A DNA stretch of 19,246 nucleotides, from positions 1-19,246 of the forward strand of contig DATEHQ010000023.1 in NCBI GenBank assembly GCA_035279525.1, in the 5' to 3' direction. The notes under the pieces are model-generated. The model did no database searches. It was not told the DNA's origin and worked only from the letters and a program-made list of their open reading frames with translations. Below, one piece after another: positions 8,759 through 15,816 of the stretch. The DNA comes from DATEHQ01 sp035279525. Its GTDB lineage: Bacteria > Chloroflexota > Dormibacteria > Dormibacterales > Dormibacteraceae. The translations under genes and the position numbers were made by a program. Positions within the stretch are counted from its first letter, which is position 1. Every line of letters begins with the position of its first letter.

Positions 8759-10228
8759 CTACTGATTATCCGGTAGCTCCCATCTCAGGCTGCGCTTCAC
8801 TGCCTGCTTCCAGCGTTCCTGGAGGCTCGCCGCCTGGTCCCGCGACATGCGGGGCTCGAACTCGCGGTCGAGCATCCACAGACCCGCGAGATCCACATCC
8901 GACCACAGCCCCGCTCCGAGCCCGGCCAGGAACGCGGCGCCGAGCGCCGTCGTCTCGGTCTGCTTCGGCCGGCGCACCGGGATCCCCAGCAGGTCGGCCT
9001 GGAACTGGCAGAGGACGTCCATCACCGCGGCCCCTCCATCCACCCTGAGCTCGCTCAAGGCAGTCCCCGCGTCGTGCTGCATGGCCTCGACCACGTCACA
9101 CGACTGGTAGGCCATCGCCTCCACGGCGGCCCGCACGAGGTGCGCGCGGCTGCTGCCTCGGGTCAGACCGACGATGGTGCCCCTGGCGTAGGGGTCCCAG
9201 TGCGGGGCGCCAAGGCCGGCGAACGCGGGGACCAGGAAGACGCCCCCGCTGTCAGGCACCGAGGCGGCGAGAGGTCCGGCCTCGTCCGCTCGTTCGAGGA
9301 TGCCGAGGCCGTCGCGCAGCCACTGGAGCGCGGCGCCGGTGATGAAGATGGCGCCCTCCAACGCGTAGGCCAGCCGGCGGGCTCGCCGCCAGGCGACGGT
9401 GGTCAGCATCCCCGATTCCGACGTCACGCGCCGGGCGCCGGTCTGCATCAGGACGAACGAGCCGGTGCCGTAGGTGTTCTTCGCCATTCCATCCCGCGTG
9501 CAAGCCTGGCCGAAGAGCGCGGCCTGCTGATCCCCGGCGATGCCGGTGATGGGAGCATCGACCCCGCCGAAGGCATCTGGGCTGGAGCGCGAGATGGGGC
9601 CGGTCGAATCGACCACGCGGGGCAGGTTGTCGAGCGAAACGCCGAAGAGGTCCGCCATGTTGTGGCTCCACGCGCCGACGTCGATGTCGAACAGCAGAGT
9701 CCTGGAGGCGTTCGACGCGTCCGTGACGTGGTCGCGCCCTGCCGACAGCCGGGCCACGAGCCAGCTGTCGATCGTTCCGACCGCCGCGTCCGCGGCGCCG
9801 TCGACGTGCTTCAGCGCCCAGGCGAGCTTGGTCGCGGTGAAGTAGGGATCGATCACGAGCCCAGTGACCTCGCGCACGTGCCTCTCGTGCCCCTGCTCGC
9901 GCAGCCTCGCGCAGTCGTCCGCCGTGCGGCGGTCCTGCCACACGATCGCCGGGGCGATAGGTTCCAGGGTGCGGCGGTCCCACATGACCAGCGTCTCGCG
10001 CTGGTTGGTGATCCCGATCGCGCGCACATCTCGCGGCTCGGCGTCCGCGGCTTTCAGCGCCGCTCGAGCCGACGCCTGGACCGCGGCCCAGATCTCGTTG
10101 GGGTCGTGCTCGACCCATCCGGGTCGGGGATAGTGCTGGGTGATCTCGATGTAACCCTTGCCGCGCACCACGCCGTCGAGCCCGACGGCGACCGAGGTCG
10201 CGCCGGTGGTTCCCTCGTCGAGGCTCAG
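8759..10228 (-). CDS. glpK: Glycerol kinase, apparent CTG start
   Basis: It phosphorylates glycerol to sn-glycerol 3-phosphate with ATP (FGGY sugar kinase family). Clear GlpK landmarks: PRPGWVEHDPNEIW, GITNQRETLVMWD, TGLVIDPYFTATK, DASNASRTLLFDI, GIAGDQQAALFGQ, KNTYGTGSFVLM, ALEGAIF, GLGAPHWDPYARGTIVGLTRG and RVDGGA. The N-terminal phosphate loop LDEGTTG lies upstream of the first in-frame ATG/GTG/TTG (GTG at 10171), which would leave the enzyme without that loop. The frame continues to a CTG at 10228 that overlaps the larE stop as CTGA, giving 489 residues, close to the usual 490-510. I therefore place the start there. The variant DEGTTGATS replaces the usual DQGTTSSR; other glycerol kinases also have GTTGTT-type loops. 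No glpF or glpD is nearby. Confidence 0.93.
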   Translation of the reverse strand: MSLDEGTTGATSVAVGLDGVVRGKGYIEITQHYPRPGWVEHDPNEIWAAVQASARAALKAADAEPRDVRAIGITNQRETLVMWDRRTLEPIAPAIVWQDRRTADDCARLREQGHERHVREVTGLVIDPYFTATKLAWALKHVDGAADAAVGTIDSWLVARLSAGRDHVTDASNASRTLLFDIDVGAWSHNMADLFGVSLDNLPRVVDSTGPISRSSPDAFGGVDAPITGIAGDQQAALFGQACTRDGMAKNTYGTGSFVLMQTGARRVTSESGMLTTVAWRRARRLAYALEGAIFITGAALQWLRDGLGILERADEAGPLAASVPDSGGVFLVPAFAGLGAPHWDPYARGTIVGLTRGSSRAHLVRAAVEAMAYQSCDVVEAMQHDAGTALSELRVDGGAAVMDVLCQFQADLLGIPVRRPKQTETTALGAAFLAGLGAGLWSDVDLAGLWMLDREFEPRMSRDQAASLQERWKQAVKRSLRWELPDNQ

Positions 10229-11055
10229 GACGACTGGGTTGGCTGCCAGGTGCGGTTGAGGCTCCCTGTTGAGTAGCCTTCGAGGTCCGCCGCGACGAAT
10301 TTGTAGCCCGCGGCACGCACCGCTTCGGCCACCTGTGCGCGGCGTTCGATGAGCAGCGCGATCTCCGCCGCCTCGACCTCGATCCGCGCCACGTCGCCGT
10401 GGTGTCGCACTCGGACCTGCGCGAAGCCGAGTCCCTTCAATGCGTCCTCGGCGGCTCCGATCTGGCGCAGTGCCGCGACGGTCACGGGCGTTCCGTGCGG
10501 GATGCGAGAAGACAGGCAGGCGAAAGACGGCTTGTTCCAGTTCGGCAGACCGAGCTCGCGCGCGGCGGCGCGGACGTGGGATTTCGCCATGCCTGCCTCG
10601 AGCAGCGGAAACCTCACGCCCCGCCGAACCGCCGATCCGTGGCCGGGGCGGTGGTCGTCCGCGTCGTCGGCGGTCGCTCCGTAGGCGAGGTGAGCGAGCC
10701 CATGCTCCCGGCGCAGCGGCTCCAGCGTGTCGAAGAGCTCCTCTTTGCAGTGGAAGCAGCGATCAGGATTGTTGCGCACGTAGGCCTCGAGCTCGACCTC
10801 CGACGTGTCGACCTCGACAAGTGGCGCACCAAGGGTGGCGGCCAGCTCGCGTGCCGCCTGCTGCTCAGATTCCGGATAGGCCGGCGAGCTGGCGAGCACG
10901 GCGAGGGCGCGGTCGCCCAGCTCGTCGAGCGAGAGCTTGAGCAGGAGCGTCGAATCGACACCGCCCGAGTAGGCGACGAGCACAGACCCCATCTCGCGCA
11001 CGATCCGGCGCGCCTTGACCAACCGCGTCGCGTCGTGACGGTCGAGCTGGATCAC
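10225..11055 (-). CDS. larE: LarE-type ATP-dependent sacrificial sulfur transferase
   Basis: This 276-residue protein has the PP-loop SGGVDSTLLL (30-39) used to adenylate the cofactor precursor. It also has the LarE pattern NPDRCFHCKEELF (96-108) and the segment PSFACLSSRIPHG (177-189), where Cys180 matches the cysteine that donates sulfur in Lactobacillus LarE. In the known pathway LarB, LarE and LarC make the nickel-pincer nucleotide of lactate racemase and related enzymes. No larB, larC or larA homologue is visible here, so either they are elsewhere or this protein serves another sulfur transfer. The start is GTG at 11055, 23 bases after the adenylyltransferase stop, with a weak ribosome site. 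Its stop overlaps the glycerol kinase start. Confidence 0.92.
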   Translation of the reverse strand: MIQLDRHDATRLVKARRIVREMGSVLVAYSGGVDSTLLLKLSLDELGDRALAVLASSPAYPESEQQAARELAATLGAPLVEVDTSEVELEAYVRNNPDRCFHCKEELFDTLEPLRREHGLAHLAYGATADDADDHRPGHGSAVRRGVRFPLLEAGMAKSHVRAAARELGLPNWNKPSFACLSSRIPHGTPVTVAALRQIGAAEDALKGLGFAQVRVRHHGDVARIEVEAAEIALLIERRAQVAEAVRAAGYKFVAADLEGYSTGSLNRTWQPTQSS

Positions 11056-11078
11056 CGTGGACCACTACAGCTCAGAGG

Positions 11079-11924
11079 TTAGCCAACCTGGGCTTCGGAG
11101 GGCTCCATCGCGGGGGTACCGCACCAGGCCTCGTAGTCGATCAGCGAGGTGACCGTCGGGTGCTCGCCGCACAGCGGGCACTCCTTGTTCTGGCGCAGCT
11201 TCAGCTCGCGGAAGGTCATGTCCTCACCCTCGAAGAGCAGGTACCGACCGATCATCGGCTTGCCGATGTCGAGCAGGTACTTGATCGTCTCGAAGGCCAT
11301 CATGCTGCCGATGATGCCCGGCAGCACGCCGAACACGCCGGCCTCGGCGCAGCTCTGGACCGAGCCGGGCGGCGGAGGTTCGGGGAAGAGGCACCGGTAG
11401 CAGCCGGTCCCTTTGGCCGAGTCGAAAACCGCCAGGCGGCCCTCGAAGCGAAAGATGCTGCCGTGCACGAGCGGCTTGGCCAGGAAGTGCGCGGCGTCAT
11501 TCGCCAGGTAGCGGGTGGGGAAGTTGTCAGTGCCGTCGATGATCACGTCGTAAGGCTGGAAGATCCGGGTCGCGGTCTCGGAGTTGAGGTGCTCGTTGAT
11601 GGCGACCACCTCGACGTCCGGGTTGAGGTTGCGCAGGGTCTCGGCCGCCGACTCGACTTTCGTCCGGCCGATGTCGTCGTGGCCGTGCAGCAGCTGGCGC
11701 TGGAGGTTGGATGCGTCGACGACGTCGAAGTCCAGGATGCCGACCTTGCCCACGCCGGCGGCGGCGAGGTACATCGCCGCGGGCGAGCCGAGGCCCCCAG
11801 CACCGAGCAGGAGAACGCTCGAGGAGAGCAGCTTGCGCTGGCCGGCGCCGCCCACCTCGGGCAGGATCAGATGCCTGGCGTAGCGGGCTACCTGGTCGGG
11901 GGTGAACTTGCCGTTGGCGGTCAT
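11079..11924 (-). CDS. MoeB/ThiF family adenylyltransferase for a sulfur carrier protein
   Basis: E1-like enzyme that adenylates the C-terminal glycine of a ubiquitin-like sulfur carrier such as MoaD or ThiS. Visible in 281 residues: RYARHLILPEVGGAGQ at the start, ATP-binding GAGGLGS (41-47), NLQRQ with the phosphate-contacting arginine (Arg76), and DGTDNFPTRYLAND (130-143). Paired zinc cysteines are CYRC (175, 178) and CPLC (249, 252), and the thioester-type cysteine is in SCAEAGVFG (Cys192). There is no C-terminal rhodanese domain, unlike MoeZ, although the tail LIDYEAWCGTPA resembles the point where MoeZ continues. MoeB, ThiF and MoeZ-like roles cannot be told apart without the partner. 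It is the first gene of the run and starts with ATG right after a TATAGT hexamer. Confidence 0.9.
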   Translation of the reverse strand: MTANGKFTPDQVARYARHLILPEVGGAGQRKLLSSSVLLLGAGGLGSPAAMYLAAAGVGKVGILDFDVVDASNLQRQLLHGHDDIGRTKVESAAETLRNLNPDVEVVAINEHLNSETATRIFQPYDVIIDGTDNFPTRYLANDAAHFLAKPLVHGSIFRFEGRLAVFDSAKGTGCYRCLFPEPPPPGSVQSCAEAGVFGVLPGIIGSMMAFETIKYLLDIGKPMIGRYLLFEGEDMTFRELKLRQNKECPLCGEHPTVTSLIDYEAWCGTPAMEPSEAQVG

Positions 11925-11932
11925 GTATATGG

Positions 11933-11938
11933 ACTATA
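11933..11938 (-). promoter_or_regulatory. Candidate -10 element of the MoeB-like gene and downstream run
   Basis: TATAGT on the - strand lies eight bases before the ATG at 11924 with no ribosome binding site between. That spacing suggests transcription starts at or just before the start codon, giving a leaderless or nearly leaderless message. No convincing -35 is seen. Confidence 0.4.
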
Positions 11939-11963
11939 CCCAGGGCCGCTTTGGGGTTATTCC

Positions 11964-11969
11964 TATAGT
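11964..11969 (+). promoter_or_regulatory. Candidate -10 element of the 295-residue hypothetical gene
   Basis: The same hexamer TATAGT on the + strand lies 11 bases before the ATG at 11981. A GGGGAGG follows it but is only three bases from the ATG, too close for a usual ribosome site. The two opposed hexamers are 25 bases apart, so the two promoters would overlap. Confidence 0.4.
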
Positions 11970-11980
11970 TGGGGAGGCCC

Positions 11981-12868
11981 ATGGAAACCGAATACCTCGA
12001 CGAAGAGCAGGTGATCTCCCTCTACAACAAGGTCCGCACCGGCAAGAAGACCTGGCCGACGGGCATCTGGACCTCCCCCGCGGCTCTTCAGTACGCAGTC
12101 ACGGTGTTCGATTACTGGATCCACAACGTGATGGGCTGGAAGGGCTGGCCCGACGCGCGGGGCAAGGTCACGCCGGCGCTCCTCGAAGAGCATCGGCTGG
12201 CGGACCTGGTCGAGAGCGTCTTCGTGCCGGAGTTCGGCGACGACTGGCTCGACTTCGAGGTGGTGCTCAACGAGAGCATGCGGCTGTCCGAAGACGAGGG
12301 CTGGTCGGCCGACCTGACCGACCGCCAGGAGCGGGTCGAGGCCGCCTTCGAGCACGCCTTCGAGCAGCTGATCGGTTCGCCCAAGCAGCAGCCCAAGCTC
12401 CTGCCGACCTATCACCGCTTTCGCAACCACCTTCTCCGCATGTGGAGCGCGTTCCAGGAGGCGCAGGCCGAGCACGACAAGGCGGAGCGCGAATCGGCCG
12501 AGCGGTTCTGGGCGCAGCTCCGGCTCGTGCGCAGCACGCGGGCGCAGGCCGCCGAAGCGTGGTCGATCGTCAACACCGACGACGAGCGGCGTGGCGAGGT
12601 GACGATGATCTGGGGCGAGCCTCATCCCTACTGCCTCGTGGTGCTCGACGACGACGTCGAGACCGGCGGATGGGAGCAGGTCATCTACCGGCTGGAGCAG
12701 GAGATCCTGGTCGAAGAGCCGGGCGTCGTCAGCTATGCGGTGTGGCACAAGGGTTTCGTCGGCGAGTACTACCGGTGCGCCGATTGCGGTGAGCTGCACA
12801 GCCAGTTCGATGAGGACGCGGGCAGCGAGCTGCGCCTGGACGACCTGGAACCGCCCGAAGAGAGATAA
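11981..12868 (+). CDS. Hypothetical soluble protein with a C-terminal CxxC
   Basis: The 295-residue product is acidic, soluble and without signal peptide or membrane helices. It opens METEYLDEEQVISLYNKVRTGKK, is Trp- and Glu-rich, has a long charged helical stretch in the middle (EAQAEHDKAERESAERFWAQL), and ends with a beta-rich part and YYRCADCGELHSQFD. The CADC pair could be half of a zinc site, but no second pair is present in the chain, so it might bind metal as a dimer or not at all. I do not recognise the family. The ATG at 11981 is preferred over a TTG at 11969 because of the upstream promoter-like hexamer. It is divergent from the MoeB-like gene and shares its 56-base intergenic region. 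Confidence 0.85.
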   Translation: METEYLDEEQVISLYNKVRTGKKTWPTGIWTSPAALQYAVTVFDYWIHNVMGWKGWPDARGKVTPALLEEHRLADLVESVFVPEFGDDWLDFEVVLNESMRLSEDEGWSADLTDRQERVEAAFEHAFEQLIGSPKQQPKLLPTYHRFRNHLLRMWSAFQEAQAEHDKAERESAERFWAQLRLVRSTRAQAAEAWSIVNTDDERRGEVTMIWGEPHPYCLVVLDDDVETGGWEQVIYRLEQEILVEEPGVVSYAVWHKGFVGEYYRCADCGELHSQFDEDAGSELRLDDLEPPEER

Positions 12869-12879
12869 GTCCCCACCCG

Positions 12880-13087
12880 TCCTCCCCGCTCGTCGGGACT
12901 GCCGCCCCTCCCCGCCTGGCGGGGAGGTGTCGCGCGAAGCGCGACGGAGGGGCCGAGATGCCCAACGGTCCTCCCCGCTCGCCAGGGAGGTTTGCCCCCA
13001 TCCGCCCTCCCCGCTTGGCGGGGAGATTTGCGTGCACCCGTCCTCCCCGCTCGGCGGGGAGGTGTCGCGCGAAGCGCGACGGAGGGG
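12880..13087. repeat. Cluster of five palindromic GC-rich repeats between convergent genes
   Basis: A unit of about 21 bases, CCTCCCCGC-N(2-4)-GCGGGGAGG, occurs at 12881 (degenerate), 12907, 12970 (imperfect), 13006 and 13042. Copies 3, 4 and 5 are spaced exactly 36 bases apart with 15-base spacers that share a TTTG start. Copies 2 and 5 carry an identical 25-base tail (12928-12952 and 13063-13087) with a second perfect hairpin GTCGCGC-GAA-GCGCGAC, and its closing GGAGGGG can pair with the CCCCTCC at 12905-12911. This looks like a REP/BIME-type extragenic palindromic family. It lies between the stop codons of two converging genes, where it may also act as a two-way transcription terminator. 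Confidence 0.8.
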
Positions 13088-13096
13088 TCGCGACAG

Positions 13097-15340
13097 CTAC
13101 GCCACGGTCAGCGGGAAGTTCTTCCCCTCCCACCCTGTCATGTAATGCGCCGTCCACGAGAAGTCCGCACCTGACGACAGCTTGTTGCACGGAACGTCGG
13201 CGATCCAGACGCCGAGCGTCGTGTCGGCCGCCTCGACCTCGCTGAACGTTTTCCACTCGTCGAACGTGTAGTGCACCGACCCCGGCCTCTGCAGCTGCAC
13301 GCGCAGCCGCCGGCCGGGCGCGACGCGCGTGATCTGGTGCTTGTGCGACCAGACGAACGGCGGCTCGAGCCCCGAACCCTCCGTGTACCGTCGCCGGGCG
13401 GGCATGACGATGTCGGGAAAGCCTGCCAGCGCGATGGTGACGAGCAGCTCGAGGTACTCCGCGTGCGCCCAGCCGAGTGGGCAGGCCGACCCGTTGGGCT
13501 TGCCGAGGTAGAGGCCGCGGTCGGGAATGTCGGGCGCGTCCCACAGCTGTTCGGCCAGCATCAGGCTCTGCCCCGCAAAGCCCTCCATGGTGCGCACGAG
13601 CTCCGAGGCGGGCAGGCCCATCGACATGAAGTGGCGGGCGCGCTCCGCGGTCAGCACCGGCCACGCGCGACCTCGCCCCGCCGCATCCCAGGGCGATCCG
13701 TCGTCGTGCTCACCGTACTGATCGCCGGCGTAGCGGTGCCAGCTCGGTCCCGCCGGCAGGCTCACCTTCAGCGTCCGGTCCACGCCCTGAAGGCTGCGCA
13801 GGATGCGGTCGTCCTTCGGACGGCGAAGACCGTAACGGACCAGCTCCAGAAACTCCGGCGCAATGGCGCCCTCGGCCGTTCGCCGGTCAGGGTCGCTCGA
13901 CAGCCGGACGTACTGACCGTCGGGGGTCGAGCACCACGATTCGACCCGGTCGTTCCAGTAATCAGCCACGGTGCGGAGGTGGCTGGCGGCGACGTGCTCG
14001 CCGGCCTCGTCCGCGAACTCTCCCGCCACGATCAACGCCGCGATGCAGGTGGCGAGCGTCGACGGCGAGAGCCCCCCCTGGTCTTCCCACCTGTCGAGCT
14101 GCGTGAGCGGTCCCTCACGGACGAGGAACTGCGCGGCGGGACGGACCATGAGCGGGTATGGGTCGTGGTCCAGACATCCCGCGACGCCGAGCCGCCATGC
14201 AAGGAGGATGGGCAGCGCGACCTGGTCGAGCTCCGTCGACGTCCAGTGCGGCGTGCCGTCGAGAAACCAGTTTTGATACCAGCCGCCGTCGGGCCTCTGG
14301 CGCGCCTGCAGGTGGCGGAAGGCGCGCAGCGCAGCCGCGCTGTCACCCGCGTCGAGCAGCGCCGTCGCGATGCGACACAGGTCGCGCGGCCAGACGAGGT
14401 GATACACGTGGTTTCCGTCGTGGTTCGTCTCGCCCCACGGCGCCGAAGGCGATGCGATGAAAGCTCCTGCATGCGATTTGTCCTCGAGGCAGCGCAGCAC
14501 GGCGAGCGATGCGTGAGCCAGTGCACCGTCGTCGCCGCTGACCAGCCCCAGCGCTTTCGGCATGTCGGGCTGCGACCGCCACGCGCGGGAGAAGAGCTCG
14601 CGGGCGCTGCCGGCGCCTTTCTGCAGCGCGCTGCGCGCGATCTCCTCGGCGTCGGCCCGCGAGTGCGCGAAACCGACCGCGATCTGAAATGCGCCGGCGC
14701 GCAGGCCGATCTCCGCGCCGACCGCAACGTTGCCGGGACCCGCCTTGTCGTACGAGTTGGTGATGTAGCCGTCGCCGTCGTAGAGATCGACCTGCAGGTC
14801 CGAGCTCCGGTAGTAGCCGACGGTGGCGCGGCTGAAGGGACCGACCAGGCAGATCCAGATGTCCTGTTGCTGGATCAGCAAGGCCGGCGGATGGGTGTCG
14901 ATGACCCAGGCGAAGTTGCCGTCCGTGCCGGGCTGCCAGTGCGCAGAGGCCTGCAGAAAGAGGCGCAAGTCGGGCAGCTCGGGTGTGAAATTCGCGGCGA
15001 TGAAGAGGGCGTTCTCCTCGGGGTCCGTGAAGAACTCCTTGGTCAGCCGGTACTCGTGGTGCGTGCTGTCGACCGTGAAGGCCGGGACACCGGGTGCAAG
15101 CCACCCGATGCTGTGCTCGCCGTCGGCCTCGTCGTCGACGGGAGGGGAGCCGGCGGCCGAGACGAAGAAACGGAGCTCATGCAGCGCGACGCGGTCGAGG
15201 AAGGGAAAGAAGACCTCGCTCAGGGAGCCGTCGGCGAGTGTGTACCAGATCTTGCTTTTCGAGCCGGGAGCCGCTCCGAAGGCCATCTTGCGGCCCGGAC
15301 CCCACATCGGCGGGGCGCCTGGTCCTCCTGGAGCATCCAT
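13097..15340 (-). CDS. Glucoamylase-type glycoside hydrolase, family GH15
   Basis: The 747-residue enzyme should release glucose from the non-reducing ends of alpha-glucans. It has an N-terminal beta domain like the glucodextranase N domain (GAPPMWGPGRKMAFGAAPGS, SLSEVFFPFLD), then the (alpha/alpha)6 barrel. Barrel signatures include HLVWPRDLCRIATAL (WPRD about 317-320), the general acid in RWEDQGGLSPST (Glu419), GRGRAWPVLTAERA, and the general base in LAEQLWD (Glu597), followed by GSACPLGWAHAEYLEL. The last 90 residues form an extra beta domain seen in related bacterial enzymes. There is no signal peptide, so it likely acts on intracellular storage glucan. The frame stays open to 15532, but that would run through the tRNA gene. 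The ATG at 15340 starts MDAPGGPGAPPMW, as homologues do. No ribosome site is seen; CATACT lies nine bases upstream. Confidence 0.93.
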   Translation of the reverse strand: MDAPGGPGAPPMWGPGRKMAFGAAPGSKSKIWYTLADGSLSEVFFPFLDRVALHELRFFVSAAGSPPVDDEADGEHSIGWLAPGVPAFTVDSTHHEYRLTKEFFTDPEENALFIAANFTPELPDLRLFLQASAHWQPGTDGNFAWVIDTHPPALLIQQQDIWICLVGPFSRATVGYYRSSDLQVDLYDGDGYITNSYDKAGPGNVAVGAEIGLRAGAFQIAVGFAHSRADAEEIARSALQKGAGSARELFSRAWRSQPDMPKALGLVSGDDGALAHASLAVLRCLEDKSHAGAFIASPSAPWGETNHDGNHVYHLVWPRDLCRIATALLDAGDSAAALRAFRHLQARQRPDGGWYQNWFLDGTPHWTSTELDQVALPILLAWRLGVAGCLDHDPYPLMVRPAAQFLVREGPLTQLDRWEDQGGLSPSTLATCIAALIVAGEFADEAGEHVAASHLRTVADYWNDRVESWCSTPDGQYVRLSSDPDRRTAEGAIAPEFLELVRYGLRRPKDDRILRSLQGVDRTLKVSLPAGPSWHRYAGDQYGEHDDGSPWDAAGRGRAWPVLTAERARHFMSMGLPASELVRTMEGFAGQSLMLAEQLWDAPDIPDRGLYLGKPNGSACPLGWAHAEYLELLVTIALAGFPDIVMPARRRYTEGSGLEPPFVWSHKHQITRVAPGRRLRVQLQRPGSVHYTFDEWKTFSEVEAADTTLGVWIADVPCNKLSSGADFSWTAHYMTGWEGKNFPLTVA

Positions 15341-15373
15341 CCGCGCATAAGTATGGAGAGCGGTACGTGCCGA

Positions 15374-15379
15374 TAGAAT
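15374..15379 (+). promoter_or_regulatory. Candidate -10 element of tRNA-Ser
   Basis: TAGAAT lies 21 bases before the mature tRNA 5' end, a fitting distance for a short 5' leader. No good -35 match is found 16-18 bases upstream. Confidence 0.35.
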
Positions 15380-15400
15380 CGAACCGCGCCCCTGAACATC

Positions 15401-15490
15401 GGGGAGGTGGCTGAGTGGCCGAAAGCACCCGCCTGCTAAGCGGGTAGGGGGTGTAAAGCTCCCTCGAGGGTTCGAATCCCTCCCTTCCCG
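15401..15490 (+). tRNA. tRNA-Ser, anticodon GCT
   Basis: A type II tRNA folds completely. The acceptor stem GGGGAGG (15401-15407) pairs with CCTTCCC (15483-15489) with one G-U, and the discriminator G at 15490 is the serine identity base. The anticodon stem is CCCGC/GCGGG with loop CTGCTAA, giving anticodon GCT at 15435-15437 (reads AGC/AGU). A long variable arm (about 15445-15465) is typical of serine tRNAs. The T-arm is GAGGG TTCGAAT CCCTC (15466-15482). CCA is not encoded. The 3' end is repeated downstream as a candidate attachment site. Confidence 0.97.
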
Positions 15491-15491
15491 C
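15478..15491 (+). repeat. Candidate attL: tRNA-Ser 3' end, copy 1 of a 14-base direct repeat
   Basis: CCCTCCCTTCCCGC, covering the 3' half of the T stem, the 3' acceptor strand and the discriminator, is repeated exactly at 17174-17187 in the same orientation. tRNA 3' ends are common integration sites. Confidence 0.5.
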
Positions 15492-15492
15492 T

Positions 15493-15509
15493 CTTGCAAG
15501 TATTTTTTT
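15493..15509 (+). terminator. T-run after the tRNA gene, possible weak terminator
   Basis: CTTGCAAG, a loopless palindrome, is followed by TA and seven T residues (15503-15509). The hairpin is poor, so termination here is only plausible. It lies just inside the proposed integrated segment. Confidence 0.3.
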
Positions 15510-15588
15510 GGGGCCGACCTTTTGCTCTCCAAGCGTGCTCGGTGGGTACGTCATGGACGACGCCCGCCGGGATGGCGCGCTCGACTAG

Positions 15589-15816
15589 ACCGATTACCTC
15601 AGCCGCGCGGTCGGCGCGCGGAACAAAGTTTTTGATCTCGCCGTCCCTGCACGCATTGAGGCTAGGACGCATGAAACTCGGACGTTGACCCTCTTGGATC
15701 TAGAAGAATTTCTCGACCTGTGGATCAAGAACTACTCCAACGTCGACGAGGATAAGACGCGTTTGCTGCCGGTCAAGGCGGTCTACTACCTGGCACTGGC
15801 GACCGAGCCGGTCTAA
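15589..15816 (+). pseudogene. Gene remnant, possible C-terminal tail of an Mrr-like restriction endonuclease
   Basis: The frame between an in-frame TAG (15586-15588) and TAA (15814-15816) encodes about 75 residues with good protein character and only late TTG starts. It ends LDLEEFLDLWIKNYSNVDED followed by KTRLLPVKAVYYLA. That ending resembles the C-terminus of some Mrr-type restriction endonucleases, in which an acidic helix with a W..HY/W..NY pattern is followed by LLPLK.VY.LA; this match is from memory and weak. The catalytic nuclease core is absent. Fragment, no start and a position directly after the tRNA suggest a deleted or recombined gene. Confidence 0.35.

Noticed and set aside
9252..10316. 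354-codon - strand frame overlapping glpK and larE
   Set aside because: It is a different frame of two well-recognised genes and is dominated by Arg/His/Gly codons.
12880..13087. CRISPR array
   Set aside because: The units are self-palindromic and GC-rich, the 15-base spacers are too short and resemble each other, unit spacing is irregular in the first part, and no cas gene is near.
13271..15376. A 701-codon open frame on the + strand
   Set aside because: It is antisense to the GH15 glucoamylase, whose motifs are clear. The translation is Arg/Val/Asp-rich and lacks any domain, as expected for a high-GC shadow frame.
15341..15532. N-terminal extension of the glucoamylase frame to 15532
   Set aside because: It would read through the complete tRNA-Ser gene on the opposite strand, and homologous proteins begin near MDAPGGPGAPP.
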